Shown: in pieces, positions 34,331 through 44,747 of the stretch | How the letters are laid out: each line of letters starts with the position of its first letter | How positions within the stretch are numbered: the stretch's first letter is position 1 | NCBI GenBank assembly: GCA_947650285.1 | Contig: CANTFL010001466.1 | Span: forward strand, 1 to 64,000 | Source of the DNA: Hyaloperonospora brassicae | Taxonomy: Eukaryota > Oomycota > Peronosporomycetes > Peronosporales > Peronosporaceae | Reading direction: 5' to 3' | DNA length: 64,000 bases | Made by a program: the position numbers and the translations under genes | The notes under the pieces: generated by a model | What the model was told of the DNA's origin: nothing | Seen by the model: the letters and a program-made list of their open reading frames with translations, nothing else | The model's database searches: none

Positions 34331-35329
34331 CCGCCCACAGCAGCACTAAATTGCTGCTGTCTCAACAGCTCTGTCTATTTATCACTAAGTTATCTCGACT
34401 TCTTGTTTGTCGAGAGCCTTCTGGTGAATCAAGTCTACCTTTCCCTTTCGGCGACAAGTTTATTTGTGATGAGCTTGGCTACAGCGGCCATTTACTGGAT
34501 TCTGCCAAAGGCCTCCAACATGTCACAACCGGCGTTTCGCTTTCCGAAAACTCATTCGTTTAACCGCATTACATTCGGTATCACTCGAATGGTCACAGCC
34601 TTTACGAGTGGCATAAATTATCTCCTCGTTGTTCAACATATTCATGTTGCTTGAGGTAATATTGTTCGTTCGACGGACCACGAAGTGCTTCAAGATTTAT
34701 TGGGGCATGACCTTACCTATTACTGGGCAGTCCTTGTGTTTTTTAGCACAAGGGTGTGTACGTCTGAATGTCACGCACATGTGAGCCGTGAGGAAGCCGA
34801 GGTAGAAGACAGAGCCAAGGAAGCTCTGAGTAGGGGAAAATGTAAGCATGTATATAATATAGCTATCTGTGTTGATCAACTTTCTTTTTCTTACTTAAAA
34901 CATATTTAGCTACAAAATCCTACATATATCTCGCTTACCACCCATTGCGCGCGTCAAGCAGCGATTGTTGATTAAGTTGTTTAATGTCATGGCCTATATC
35001 TACCCTAAGCGGAGCGGCTGAGGAACAATATCCTTGAAGACAAACTCGGTCAATCTGATTCTTACCAATCATGATATAATGTTATATATGATAAACAGTC
35101 GATCAATCGATTCTGTTTCTCTATACATGTGTACGGGAAACTTAATAATGAGCAAATTTGATAGTTGATCAATAATCTTGCCCAAATTTGATAATCTTGG
35201 TCCTAAATTTGGGCCACTGGCAGGGACACGACCGTTACACAGAACTGTTTGGGGATCGATATTAGGCTTTCGTGTAGTTCACAAATGTATATTATTCCGA
35301 ACGGATGAGAATGTGAAAAAAGTTGGCTG
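34331..35329. other. No recognisable gene
   Basis: AT-rich sequence with short frames (34273-34563, 34319-34654, 34685-34909). No domain was seen. Confidence 0.4.
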
Positions 35330-35332
35330 CGT

Positions 35333-37030
35333 TTATCTACTTAGAACCTCTGACGTACTACCAAGATCGCTTGAATCGTCATGGCAATTTACGGTAGCAT
35401 GGCTGGTGCCGCAGAAAATTATCCACAAATCAGCGTCTGCGTAATGAAGATTTCCTTTTTTACTCAACTCCTCGCGCAATTGCTGCTGTAATGTACGCAT
35501 TTCTCCCATGACAAGTCTCTCTAGATCTGGATGTCCACCAAGCACTAAAATGATAGCTCGGACTGCGTCAACTGCTCCCTCGGCGCTAGTATCTATCTGC
35601 ATGTTTGTGACACCTTCTCTTGTCAACTGCGACGATATAAGTCGCTGCTCTCGTGGGACGTGAGTAGAAACTCATCGTCTGCTTCTTCGCTGATGATGGC
35701 TATGGTATTTAGCGCTTCCATCTACTTGTCGGCATCGGCGGTGCAGCAAATGAAGTCGTTCATGTTCATCAGGTTGCGGATGCGTAGCTGACACGTTTGT
35801 ATTAGCAGGCTAGTTTTAAATTGTGTATTAGATTCATTGCGTCATCTGCGAGTAGTGGTACAGCCGGGCACGAGCCCTGTGTGCCGAAAGCAGGTTATAT
35901 ATATATATATTATCGCTTGAAACGTCAAGCCAGAAGGATTTTATCCGATTGATAGCCGTGATCTAGTCCAGCATGTAGATACTGGTCTTTAATCCTTGTT
36001 CCTCCATAATCAAAGTGTGCTCGAGCTGGCGATGCCGGTATCAACGCTTAAATGAGGAGATATACCGACGTCCATTTTCTGCAGCTTCAAAGTCGTTTTT
36101 TATAGGAAGGAACACGGCTTTCACGCTCTTTATCCTCCATGTCATGAGCAGTATGCGCCGATGCATTGTCGGAAGGAGAACGGTGTTTCGATTTTGAGCG
36201 TGCATGTCGTTTCGAGATTGAGCAGCTACTATTGGAATAGGACACCTTTCATCCACGCCATAATGTCGCTGCAGCAGTTGGAGCCGAGTTGACCCATGTC
36301 TTCTTCTGAAAACAGCGCGGCTTCTTCACATGACCGATGATGAGTGGATTGCATTTGTCTGAGCCGTCAGCGTTGCACATCAGAGTGACATTTACAATAG
36401 TCTTTCTCTTCTTCGATCCTTCCACTTGTCGTTGGGCGATAGTAGTATCAGGTGCAAGGCAGTAGAACAGCCCTGTTCTATCCATGTTGTAGTTTCAGCA
36501 ATTGGGATTCCTTTTAGACGTTCCCTAACGGCGTCGCGCTGATTGGGTTATTTCTCCAATTTTACAAAGTCGCTCTCACCGTGAGGGCTACGTTGCTTGA
36601 AGCCGTGACGTCCCTGGTAAGCTCGAAGCTACTCATTCGAAAAAAACAGCAACTGGTCTTCTTGTATACCGCTCAACGTTGCAAAACCCTTCGCTACCAC
36701 CTTGATCAGTTCTACGCTTGGCATCACGCGCTTGGATTGACACTGCAGCACCCAGCTTGCAAGGGCTTCATCTACTGCAGGAAATGCAAGCACTCAACTT
36801 CGCTTACTCTTGAGGTCGAGATCCATTACGTGCAGGAACTTCTGACGATCACGCATATTCCCGGATATCGTCCCCTGGACTGGCTCCTTTATAAGATTGA
36901 ACTCGCGCTTCGACTTATCTGCCATCTGCGAATGTGTAACAGGGACGTTTGCGTCATACCACAAACAGATCTTCTTCTTCTGCTCATAAGTCAGGTTACC
37001 AACCTGTTTGGGTCGCGACAGCATCGTTGT
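35333..37030 (-). pseudogene. Pogo/Tigger-like DDE transposase, inactive
   Basis: N-terminal helix-turn-helix piece at 37024-36794 (LTYEQKKKICLWYD, MADKSKREFNL). The catalytic start is at 36485-36249: MDRTGLFYCLAPDTTIA, then KKRKTIVNVTLMCNADGSDK and PLIIGHVKKPRCF, the first-Asp block of the DDE_1 family. The next block at 36256-36041 has RRILLM followed directly by VKAVFLP, so the segment that normally carries the second catalytic Asp (DNAxxH) is deleted. After that come SFKRWYRHRQLE and YITAINRIKSFW. Terminal inverted repeats were not found. Dead copy. Confidence 0.8.
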
Positions 37031-37747
37031 GTAAACAGCGAATTGGTAAACTGAAAAGTGATTTATTCAGCTGTGCATTATTCTCTTACTGTAAGTGCTT
37101 TTGCTTTGCTGTCCACTCATTTTGTTTATCCAACGATTGAAAAAAGAAAAGTTCTTCCTATGTCTTGGATGGTGTCATCATTTGAAAGTAGGGGACGTCA
37201 CTGCTGGCAGGCAATGCTGGTGAAACCTATACACCAAGACCCGAAGGCTCCACTTTACCTTTAGCTCGAGCCATTTCTGGAACCGGTGACCTCTCGGATG
37301 GTGCTGCCAGACCAACCCGGTTGGTCAAGACGCGTACACGACGTGCGTCATACACAACACTATTTTAAATGTGTACACAGTTGTTATACACACTCGCACA
37401 AACTAAAATTAAGCATATAAAACTACCCTCCAATGCGTATGCACAACGCATCACCAACACTTTGTTGCGCGGCAAGTTCACCGTCGAGTCGCTTGAACTA
37501 GAAATTGTGCTGAGATTAGGTGCTGACCACGAATACGGGCTTATTTCATGTTTTTGATGGCTGCTAATGACTGGAGGGTGTTCGCACCTCTCGAATATAA
37601 TGCTAATGTAATATATGGTACGCTTGCGCTAAACGGGTCGTATATAATGTGGCAGGTTTATGTGTAATATGTCCGTCAGTATTATCTTAGCCACGTAATA
37701 TTGATAAATATTATCGACTAAAAAGATATTTACAGTGATATGTTTTC
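37031..37747. other. No recognisable gene
   Basis: Separates the pogo relic from the Mutator-like element; short frames only. Terminal repeats for the pogo relic were looked for here and not found. Confidence 0.4.
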
Positions 37748-38865
37748 GAGAAATTAGATAGAATAATACACTTTTTATCGAAAATTCGTAGAATAGGACA
37801 CGTTTTTGTTATACACAGGATATGACACTTTCTTCAGCAGCTATAAGAGGAATACAAGACGGCGAATATATCATGCGCGCGCAGCCTTTCTGCGTAACGA
37901 AGCGATTCGGCGATGGCTCTTCAAACACGAGCTGGTGTTCCTCTTGCTGCACTTCAAGCTGGAAAGCGTCCCGCTGCTCCGCTAGGTGCAGTTTCGACCA
38001 CCAGTTACGTCATTCATTGTTTAACTGACAATGAGGAGCTGTTTGAAATTTTTTAATCCTTATCGGAGATCGACTGACGATAATTTACTGTTGTGTTTTA
38101 GTTTTCACAATATTTTTGGGATCCTCACGAAGTAGACATTGAACATATCCTTCCACCAGATTGAACTGCTCCCGTTGCGCATTGATTGTCTCAGCACACA
38201 CTGCCTCCTTTGCTTTGTGAGCGGTATTATACGAAATGTCGACACCAAGTTTTCGTTTTAGAAACTGCTGAACATCCTTAATAGGAGCCTTGCTATTCAC
38301 TGTCATGCCTTCGCGAAGCTGCTTTTACAAAAACGTGTGCTCATGCTGGGATCTCCGAGATACCTCAAGCGATCCTTGGCATGAATGCTGATCTTGCACC
38401 TGACTGATACGAAATTGTTCGTTTTTTTGTGGAATGATATTCGGGCATATGCAGGACAATCGTCACCTGAACACTTGAGGTAGGCTCTGGTTTTGTTTCT
38501 GTCGGAAACTTTGTAGCTGACGTGATCTTTTGCTGCCTGTGATCGAATTGCCATCATTGCTTCATCCATAGTAGCGAAGGATAGTCCTTTTAAAGCTGGC
38601 CTGTCGGGAGTGATGGTAGGTGGCATGACGGTTGATTGAGGATCCTGTAAAAGAAGCAGGTTTGGAGCGATGGGAAGAGTGATCTTGAGGGATGATGTCT
38701 CGGAGATGATCTTTCGAGACTGCGAGGGGAAATTAAGGGGACTAGTTTGCGTCGCTCGCGAGGCTCAGACCAAAAAGACTAAAAAGTGTCATATCTTGTG
38801 CATAAATAAAAGTGTCCTATTCTACGAATTTCCGATAAAAAGTGTTCTATTCTATGCAATTTCTC
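37748..38865 (-). mobile_element. Mutator-like element (MULE) with 84-bp TIRs, internally deleted
   Basis: Left TIR 37748-37831 and right TIR 38782-38865 are inverted copies with few mismatches (GAGAAATT..., AATTCGTAGAATAGGACAC, ATATGACACTTT). The unit TAGAATAxxACACTTTTTA occurs twice in each arm. Flanking 9-mers TATGTTTTC and TATTTTTTA agree at 7 of 9 places, a possible worn 9-bp target duplication. It carries only the front part of a MULE transposase. Confidence 0.85.
38085..38626 (-). pseudogene. MULE transposase N-terminal fragment
   Basis: 38626-38303 encodes a FLYWCH/FAR1-type DNA-binding region (LKCSGDDCPAYARISFHKK with a later HAKD). In another frame, 38306-38085 encodes the helical part typical of MULE transposases (KAPIKDVQQFLKRKLGVDISYNTAHKAKE split into APIKDVQQFLKRKLG and DISYNTAHKAKE, then INAQREQFNLVEGYV). 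The catalytic DDE domain is absent; the element would depend on a transposase made elsewhere. Confidence 0.75.
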
Positions 38866-38886
38866 TATTTTTTATAACCAATAATA

Positions 38887-38909
38887 TGTAACGGGCTTAC
38901 CCCGTTACA
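38887..38909 (-). repeat. Isolated Gypsy LTR tip (palindrome)
   Basis: TGTAACGGG, 5-base loop, CCCGTTACA. This is the same palindrome that starts the LTRs at 432 and 23548, in the opposite orientation, with no LTR body next to it. It lies between the MULE and repeat copy 2. Confidence 0.7.
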
Positions 38910-38924
38910 ACACCCGTGCTGGAC

Positions 38925-39910
38925 GATGGTACGTACAGCTACACGAAAAATAGAACGGATCGACGACTGCCGCGACGAATAGTTCGCAAACAATCGGCAC
39001 TTTGCCATCGCCAATAGGTGATGCATTATACGGCGAGAAGCCTGGAACACGGTGCTTTGTCATTCTCTACCAAGGTCGTCATGACATTAGGATAGGAACG
39101 GGACGACGTGCTTACCGCAAATGCCGTTCTGACATCCGCCGCCGCAGCAGAATTGCTCCGAGAACACGATCACAGCTCGACCGCTAGTCCACGAATCAAA
39201 AGGAGCAGTGGTTGAAGGTACACACACGAAGTCAATTGGGTACTCCAACAGCCACGCGGACACATTGCCACTTCAGCGAGACGTCTTGCCGAATGATAAG
39301 AACGATTGCTGTTCCAAACGTCTGTCGGTACATGTAGTCTTCGTCTCTCTTCGCCGTCGTACACGATGCAAACTAACTTACCAAACTTTTCGACAGTTGA
39401 GCAGCTCAATGTACTTGATAGAGACATATGCGGCGGCGGAACGCATGACACGGCAACAGGGTGTTTGCTCCCCACACTGCGGGCACCTCGTCATCACACT
39501 TGAACCTCAATGACGACCATATCAAGATGCCCCAAGTTTGACGTCCGCGACGTGCTCATGGGTAGATGGCACCAAAACACAGCGTGATCTTTTGTCAGGC
39601 GTCGCACCTTTTGCATGACGTCGCTCCGCATATTCAACTAACGCCCTGCTTATTCCTTTTCGCAAACATCTCTTTTGCCCGTCGCTCTTTCTCTACTGTT
39701 TGTCCTCCAGCATGTGCATAGTTTGTAGACGCACTGGCAAAGCTTGCGGCCAATGCCGTGCAACTTCCAAACGCAGCGACAGGTCAAACTTGGCATATGT
39801 ATTAATGGCGATGATACGCACGTGTTGCAATCCCTGACGGACACCTGCATGCCGACAAGAAAGCTTTGCGCATCATGCTAGTAGTTCCCATTGCGCTTCA
39901 ATCAAATTAA
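38925..39910 (+). repeat. Unclassified dispersed repeat, copy 2 (uninterrupted)
   Basis: Reverse-complement match to 16910-17020 plus 22236-23110. At 39799-39803 it holds a single AATAC (as GTATT) where copy 1 has the Copia element, so it is an empty site. No transposase, TIR or domain was identified. Conserved frames of about 101 codons occur on both strands. Confidence 0.85.
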
Positions 39911-40177
39911 ATTACCAACGCCGCAGTCCCCCACCGTGCCAATCTATGCTGAACTTTGTCGACATGACCGTCAAGCGCAACACTCCGTGAAGTTGAGTCG
40001 ATCGACGTAGCGGCAAGTCGCTAGTACCCTTTATCAGCCAAATCCACACACTCAACTACGCGCTCACTCTATTTCGCTGCACCCCACTGCAGTCTCGTGT
40101 CTCCAGCAGCGCCGTCAAATAGATATGCGACCAAAACAATGGACCTAAAACGGCGGCGCATGGCCCACATGGTCCAC

Positions 40178-41635
40178 CTAAGCTTCGCACTGCGTGTTCC
40201 AACGCCACTCGTACTGCTGCAACGCATTGGCAAAGTGCACGAGCGCGGCCGCCACGACGCAAATGTGCCAAAGTTGGTGGCTCGAGAACCACAGGTCAAA
40301 GCGGCCTGGGTAAAAGCGCTCGGGGAACTTGGTCGCGTAAATGATGGCCCCGCTCGTGTACAAGAGGCCCATCAGCAGCAGCGGCCCGATCATGATCGTC
40401 ACGTGCGGGTCCGAGAGCCCAAAGCGCCACACAAGGTGCGTCACGGGAACCACACCAAAAAAGCCCAGCGCGAGAAAGATGCACGTGCGCGCCACGAGGA
40501 ACTTGGGCGTGCCAAAGACTGGCAACAGCGCCACGGTGAACGTCAGTGCAGCCAGCGTCGAGATCACGACCAAATAGACGCTGCGCTGCCACGGGTGGCA
40601 GTAGAACGAGTAGTAAATCATGGGGTAGAACGATCCCGCAATGAGGATCGTAATGCCAGCGTAGTCCAGTCGCGACAGCAGCGTGTAGGCCGAGCGACTC
40701 ACGACAAACATCAAGTGGAACGTCGCGCTGCAGCTGAGGCAAATCACAGCGCTCGCCAAAAAGACAAACAGCGGCCAACGGGGCACGTCGTGCGGGCCCT
40801 CGTCGGCAGCCAACAGGTGCAGTCCACTGCGGACGCTCTCGGCGACCGCCTGCAGTTCCTCCAGTACGTACTTCATGGGCCCATCGGCCCCCACGTCGCG
40901 TACAAACACCAACAGCGACTCGACGCGGTCGTCGAGCTGCCTCTTGAGCGACTGCACGCGCTCCGACGGCGGCACGTCACGCAGCACACGGGCGCTGAGA
41001 CGGGCCGAGAGAGCTCCGAGTTCGTACCGCAGCTGCTCGAGTGGCGCCGCCATTGAGTCGGAAAAGCCGCCGCCATGGGGCTCCAGCAGCGCGTGGAGGC
41101 GCTGCAGACTGTGCGCGAGCACAGCGCTTGCAACGTCATAGTACTTGGCCGGCGCCTCCGCAGAGCTCGCAGAAGGCGGCAGCGGGCAGAGCTCGGGCAG
41201 CGCCACGGCCAGCAACAGTCGTGTAGTGTGGCGGCCGTCGCGGAGGTACAGCGCGTCGTCGCTCGTGCACCGTCTCGAGTGTGGCGGCGGTGTGTAGTTG
41301 CTGAGGACCGCCTGCGCACGGCTGTCGCGGGCGGGCGCGAGCGCGTGGCCCGACAGCGCGAGGTACAGCATGAGCACTGCAAAGATGAACGAGCCCATGA
41401 CGTGCGTCCAGACGTTGAGCGTCTCGTTGTGGAGCTCAAAGAGCGAGAGGAAGCAGTCGCGCGCCGAGTAGTGGAGGCGGTAGCCCGACCGGATGTACGA
41501 GTTGTCGGCGAGGTAGGCGAAGCCTTCGGCGTGGAGGCGCTCGAACGTGTGCAGTGTGCCGGTTGGGGAAGAAGAAGACGGCGGCGCGAGGGCGGGGGGC
41601 GCACGGGGCGGCAGCAGGTGGTGCTCTGTTTCCAT
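40178..41635 (-). CDS. PAQR / hemolysin-III family seven-helix membrane protein
   Basis: A single exon of 485 aa from the ATG at 41635. The frame is open further upstream, but that part is low-complexity Lys/Gln/Thr. Family members (adiponectin and progestin receptors, plant HHPs) are membrane proteins with a zinc site, some acting as ceramidase-like receptors. Seen: the family N-terminal block (IRSGYRLHYSARDCFLSLF, HNETLNVWTHVMGSF, about 48-84), first membrane helix 80-96, then SATFH (S303, H307), DYAGI (D324) and SSHQLWH (H453, H457). Ser, His, Asp and His-x3-His form the predicted zinc site. Hydrophobic helices occupy about 286-470. Residues about 97-283 are an unusual 185-residue loop between helices 1 and 2, partly helical and charged. 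Ligand unknown. Confidence 0.9.
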   Translation of the reverse strand: METEHHLLPPRAPPALAPPSSSSPTGTLHTFERLHAEGFAYLADNSYIRSGYRLHYSARDCFLSLFELHNETLNVWTHVMGSFIFAVLMLYLALSGHALAPARDSRAQAVLSNYTPPPHSRRCTSDDALYLRDGRHTTRLLLAVALPELCPLPPSASSAEAPAKYYDVASAVLAHSLQRLHALLEPHGGGFSDSMAAPLEQLRYELGALSARLSARVLRDVPPSERVQSLKRQLDDRVESLLVFVRDVGADGPMKYVLEELQAVAESVRSGLHLLAADEGPHDVPRWPLFVFLASAVICLSCSATFHLMFVVSRSAYTLLSRLDYAGITILIAGSFYPMIYYSFYCHPWQRSVYLVVISTLAALTFTVALLPVFGTPKFLVARTCIFLALGFFGVVPVTHLVWRFGLSDPHVTIMIGPLLLMGLLYTSGAIIYATKFPERFYPGRFDLWFSSHQLWHICVVAAALVHFANALQQYEWRWNTQCEA

Positions 41636-41689
41636 TGCGTCTCGAGAGCGTTTGGGGTGACGACGAGTGGCCGAGTGGCCGAGCGGATC

Positions 41690-41716
41690 AATTGAGTGAG
41701 TGAGTGAGTGAGTGAG
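41690..41716. repeat. GAGT microsatellite
   Basis: Tandem GAGT units in the 5' region of the PAQR gene. Confidence 0.8.
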
Positions 41717-41951
41717 TAGTGACTGACTAGTGAACTGCTGGGGGGGCGCAGCTTCCTGTATCGAGGACACGGACGGGTCGAGTGGTTGGCCAATGGCGGC
41801 GGCGGATTGTGGGTGGACGTCGGCGCGAAAAAACGGCGCTAGGAGTCGACGGATCTGAGTGATACCTTTGGCCACTGCCACTGCCGCCGCCGCTTGTTTT
41901 TCCTTCTTCTTTTCTGTTCCTTGAGCCGACGGTTGGACGTGTTTCGGTAGT

Positions 41952-42015
41952 CTGTCTGTTTGTATGTTGTTTGTCTGTTTGTGTTTGTTTGTCTGTTTGT
42001 GTTTGTTTTTTCTCA
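41952..42015. repeat. GTTT/GTCT low-complexity tract
   Basis: Repeated TGTCTGTTTGT and TGTTTG units upstream of the PAQR gene. It gives the Lys/Gln/Thr-rich upstream extension of the reading frame, which is why that extension was not used. Confidence 0.75.
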
Positions 42016-43860
42016 TTGTGCGATACGACTTTGCGTCGTGCGATGAGACACGTCGTGGGTGGTGTCGAGCGGTCTGGCAGACTGGAGAGAGAACAAAGAG
42101 ACGATGGAGAGGGGAACGAGTTGGTCAATTATATATCGTCAATCGAGTGAGACGGTCAATCAGAGTCTGCGTGTGCGTATCAGTAGTAGTGCGTTGTACG
42201 AGAAGGCACCGCGTTGTTGGTTGCAAGGGGAAATTGATGGGAGGTGCGAGTCTACGAGAAGATTGCGACAACAAGTGGCTACTCTTGACAGCACGGATCC
42301 AACAGACACGCTGCGCGTTTTGTGCTGGATGAAGATATGCAACATAAGAACAGCCATTGATGCTGTTTGCCTTCGTAGTGACGACATTGCAACAGTACAT
42401 CAACCGTTGTGCACAAAAAGAATGGATAACAAACGTCTACGCCTATGCATGATCCCGTGCCTGTAAATGGCCGAACGGCGGAGATGAGATATTTGTAGCC
42501 AAGTAGAGCCGTGCGCCTCATATTAGTGCTACTACTCAATTTACTGCGTATGATATGTGCAGAATTTACTGAGTTGGGTTCAAAAAGGTTCGACATGTAA
42601 TATATTATCGAATGATTCCGACTTTTGATTCTTGCTCTCTTTTCTTATGAGATTGCGTAATACGATTTCTGTCATCAGTCGAGTTGTCGGAGATCGATGT
42701 TCGAGTTAGTGTGCACAACATTGAAACTCTAGATTAGCGTTTCGTACACATCTCGTCAAGCTGCAAAACGTCAAGTGGAACGACCTCGCACCCTAAAATC
42801 ATCAGGCGATGATGAATGAGCTCGTAAATAGGAACACATGCATCTGGCCTAACGTCTAATGCGCTCAATTGACACCGGTCAACATACCACTCGATGAAGC
42901 GAGTGAGATCCATACGGAAATTCGTACAGGTCACCAAAACATCGACGCATCAAAACATTCGTTCATGAATGTGTTTAAAATAGCTGAGTATGAGCTGCAT
43001 GACTGAACACCGATCATGCTCATGTATGCTGTTGGTCCGGAGCCTCATCTCAGGCCGCCTTGTTATCATCTCATGCTTGTTCCGTGACCCAACGATAAGC
43101 ACAGTAATTCATCAGCAAAGTTCCTACGCGTCTTAAGTGCTGAACGGACTTCTGCCCTTCCTAACGTCTCCGTCTCTATCTAGCACAATTTGACCATGCT
43201 ACCTTTCCGCGTGTCTCGCCACTCTTTTGCGACTTTGTTTTCAGATAGACCATAACACAGCAAAATCACTTGGTGCCTTACCCTTGTAGCACTTCTTCAC
43301 TTCTCAACAAAGCATCTGAAGACGTCCAGCTCAGAATTTGGCAATCGACGCTTTCAGGAGCTACAAAGCGTCACAAGCACTTTTGTATGTAACTGTTGTC
43401 TTCTTTACAAACTGCTAAGGGCTGTTGGCAACAGTAGACTGCATTGACTTACTAATCACTGAGTCACATCAGCACCATCTGTGAGCATAAAATCAAATGA
43501 TCGATACCGACGAGCGCCTGATTCCGATAGCAATGTCACCTCACACGTTCGCGACCCACGCAGTAATTAGGCTCGACGAACGAGAGCAAAAAGCGACAGC
43601 CCACTTTGCGACCACGCTATTCAACTGCAAGTGGTTACTTCTACCCACCAGCAGCATCGATGGATGCCTTCAACCGTCGCTAAACTTGTACGCATGCTCA
43701 TAAACACCCATCAAGCAACCGTCTGGCAACGTCCAGCTCTTCAAACATCCCTCAATCAAAGCAGTTCGAGTCTTCGCACCGTCTCCATGGCGCCACTTTG
43801 GGCGACAGCATCACCTCAGATAGCAGTGCAAACTCGGTGGTCCAAACACGCCAACGCTAC
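42016..43860. other. Intergenic, no convincing gene
   Basis: One minus-strand frame with an ATG at 42913 (to 42734, 59 aa: MDLTRFIEWYVDRCQLSALD...) has protein-like composition but no recognisable domain and no partner exons. Other frames overlap and look random. Confidence 0.4.
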
Positions 43861-43870
43861 AACTGCACCG

Positions 43871-43886
43871 CATCATTTGCCATCGC
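43871..43886 (+). promoter_or_regulatory. Possible oomycete initiator (Inr) element
   Basis: CATCATTTGCCATCGC contains TCATTTGCCA, close to the TCATTYY core of oomycete initiators. It lies about 280 bp upstream of the HIG1-domain ATG. Position and match are suggestive only. Confidence 0.25.
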
Positions 43887-44153
43887 CTAATTTAACGTGC
43901 GAAGAATCGGAGTCGGGCAGTGCGTGTCTGTGACATGTGTCGGTCTTCTTCTCTTCTTCTTCTTCTCCCTTCCCCGTTGAGCCCCCCCACCCCACCCCAC
44001 AGGAGAAGTGAGGAAACCGTACCAGCCGCCCGTCCATCACTTTCCAACGCGCCGTCCATCGCACAGCCAGTGGACCCCTTCCATCCGTCGAGCACCAACC
44101 CGTACCCAAAAAGCTGCCTGCACTACCACACGCTAACCAGTACGTACATCCAC

Positions 44154-44747
44154 ATGGCCGCTACGAACCACACGACGAGCCAGTCGTCGAACACGTCTGC
44201 GCAAGCGCGCGACGTCATTTCGTGGCACGCCTACACGAGCGGTCTCAAAGCCGGCGCAGTTGCGGCAGTGGTCGCTGCCACTGCTGTCGCGACGGCCAAC
44301 AAGTACTGGTCCACGTTTCGCCACCGGTTGGGGGTGAGTGGCAAGACGGCGCTCGTCGTGTCGCCCTTCTTGGGCGCGTTTACGATCGTCGCGGAGAACC
44401 GACTGGTCCACGGCGCCCGGAACCCCGAAATGTACTTGGCGACCCTCAACGGCCCGGCGGGCGCAACGTTACCGCACGAGACGCCGCAGCTGAAGCTCTG
44501 GCAACGGAGCGCCAATGCGCTGTACGAGCACCCGTACCGCGCGCTTGTGGCCGTGGGGGGCCCTCTGGTCGGCGGCATTTACGGCTACCAGCACCTGAAC
44601 AAGGGCATCTCAGCCTCGCAACAGATTATGCACACCCGCATTTACGGCCAAGCGCTGGTCGTCGTGCTCTTGCTGGGGTCCATGGCCTTTCATGACTACA
44701 TGGGCAAGCGCGGTAAGTATACGATCGAAGGAGACGAGGAGGACTAG
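44154..44747 (+). CDS. HIG1 domain-containing mitochondrial inner-membrane protein
   Basis: 197 aa from the ATG at 44154. The open frame extends upstream but that part is Ser/Pro low complexity and starts in pyrimidine-rich DNA, so this ATG is preferred. The first membrane segment (LKAGAVAAVVAATAVATANK, about 26-45) and a middle helix (LVVSPFLGAFTIVAEN) precede a C-terminal HIG1-type pair of helices: NALYEHPYRALVAVGGPLVG, IYGYQH, then QIMHTRIYGQALVVVLLLGS and the tail MGKRGKY. HIG1 proteins (Rcf1/HIGD) assist respiratory supercomplexes and cytochrome oxidase. The four-segment layout is longer than the roughly 90-aa animal HIGD1. No intron is evident. Confidence 0.8.
   Translation: MAATNHTTSQSSNTSAQARDVISWHAYTSGLKAGAVAAVVAATAVATANKYWSTFRHRLGVSGKTALVVSPFLGAFTIVAENRLVHGARNPEMYLATLNGPAGATLPHETPQLKLWQRSANALYEHPYRALVAVGGPLVGGIYGYQHLNKGISASQQIMHTRIYGQALVVVLLLGSMAFHDYMGKRGKYTIEGDEED

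Noticed and set aside
40097..41056. 319-codon plus-strand frame, and 41075-41695 plus
   Set aside because: Shadows of the PAQR gene, which has conserved membrane motifs on the minus strand.
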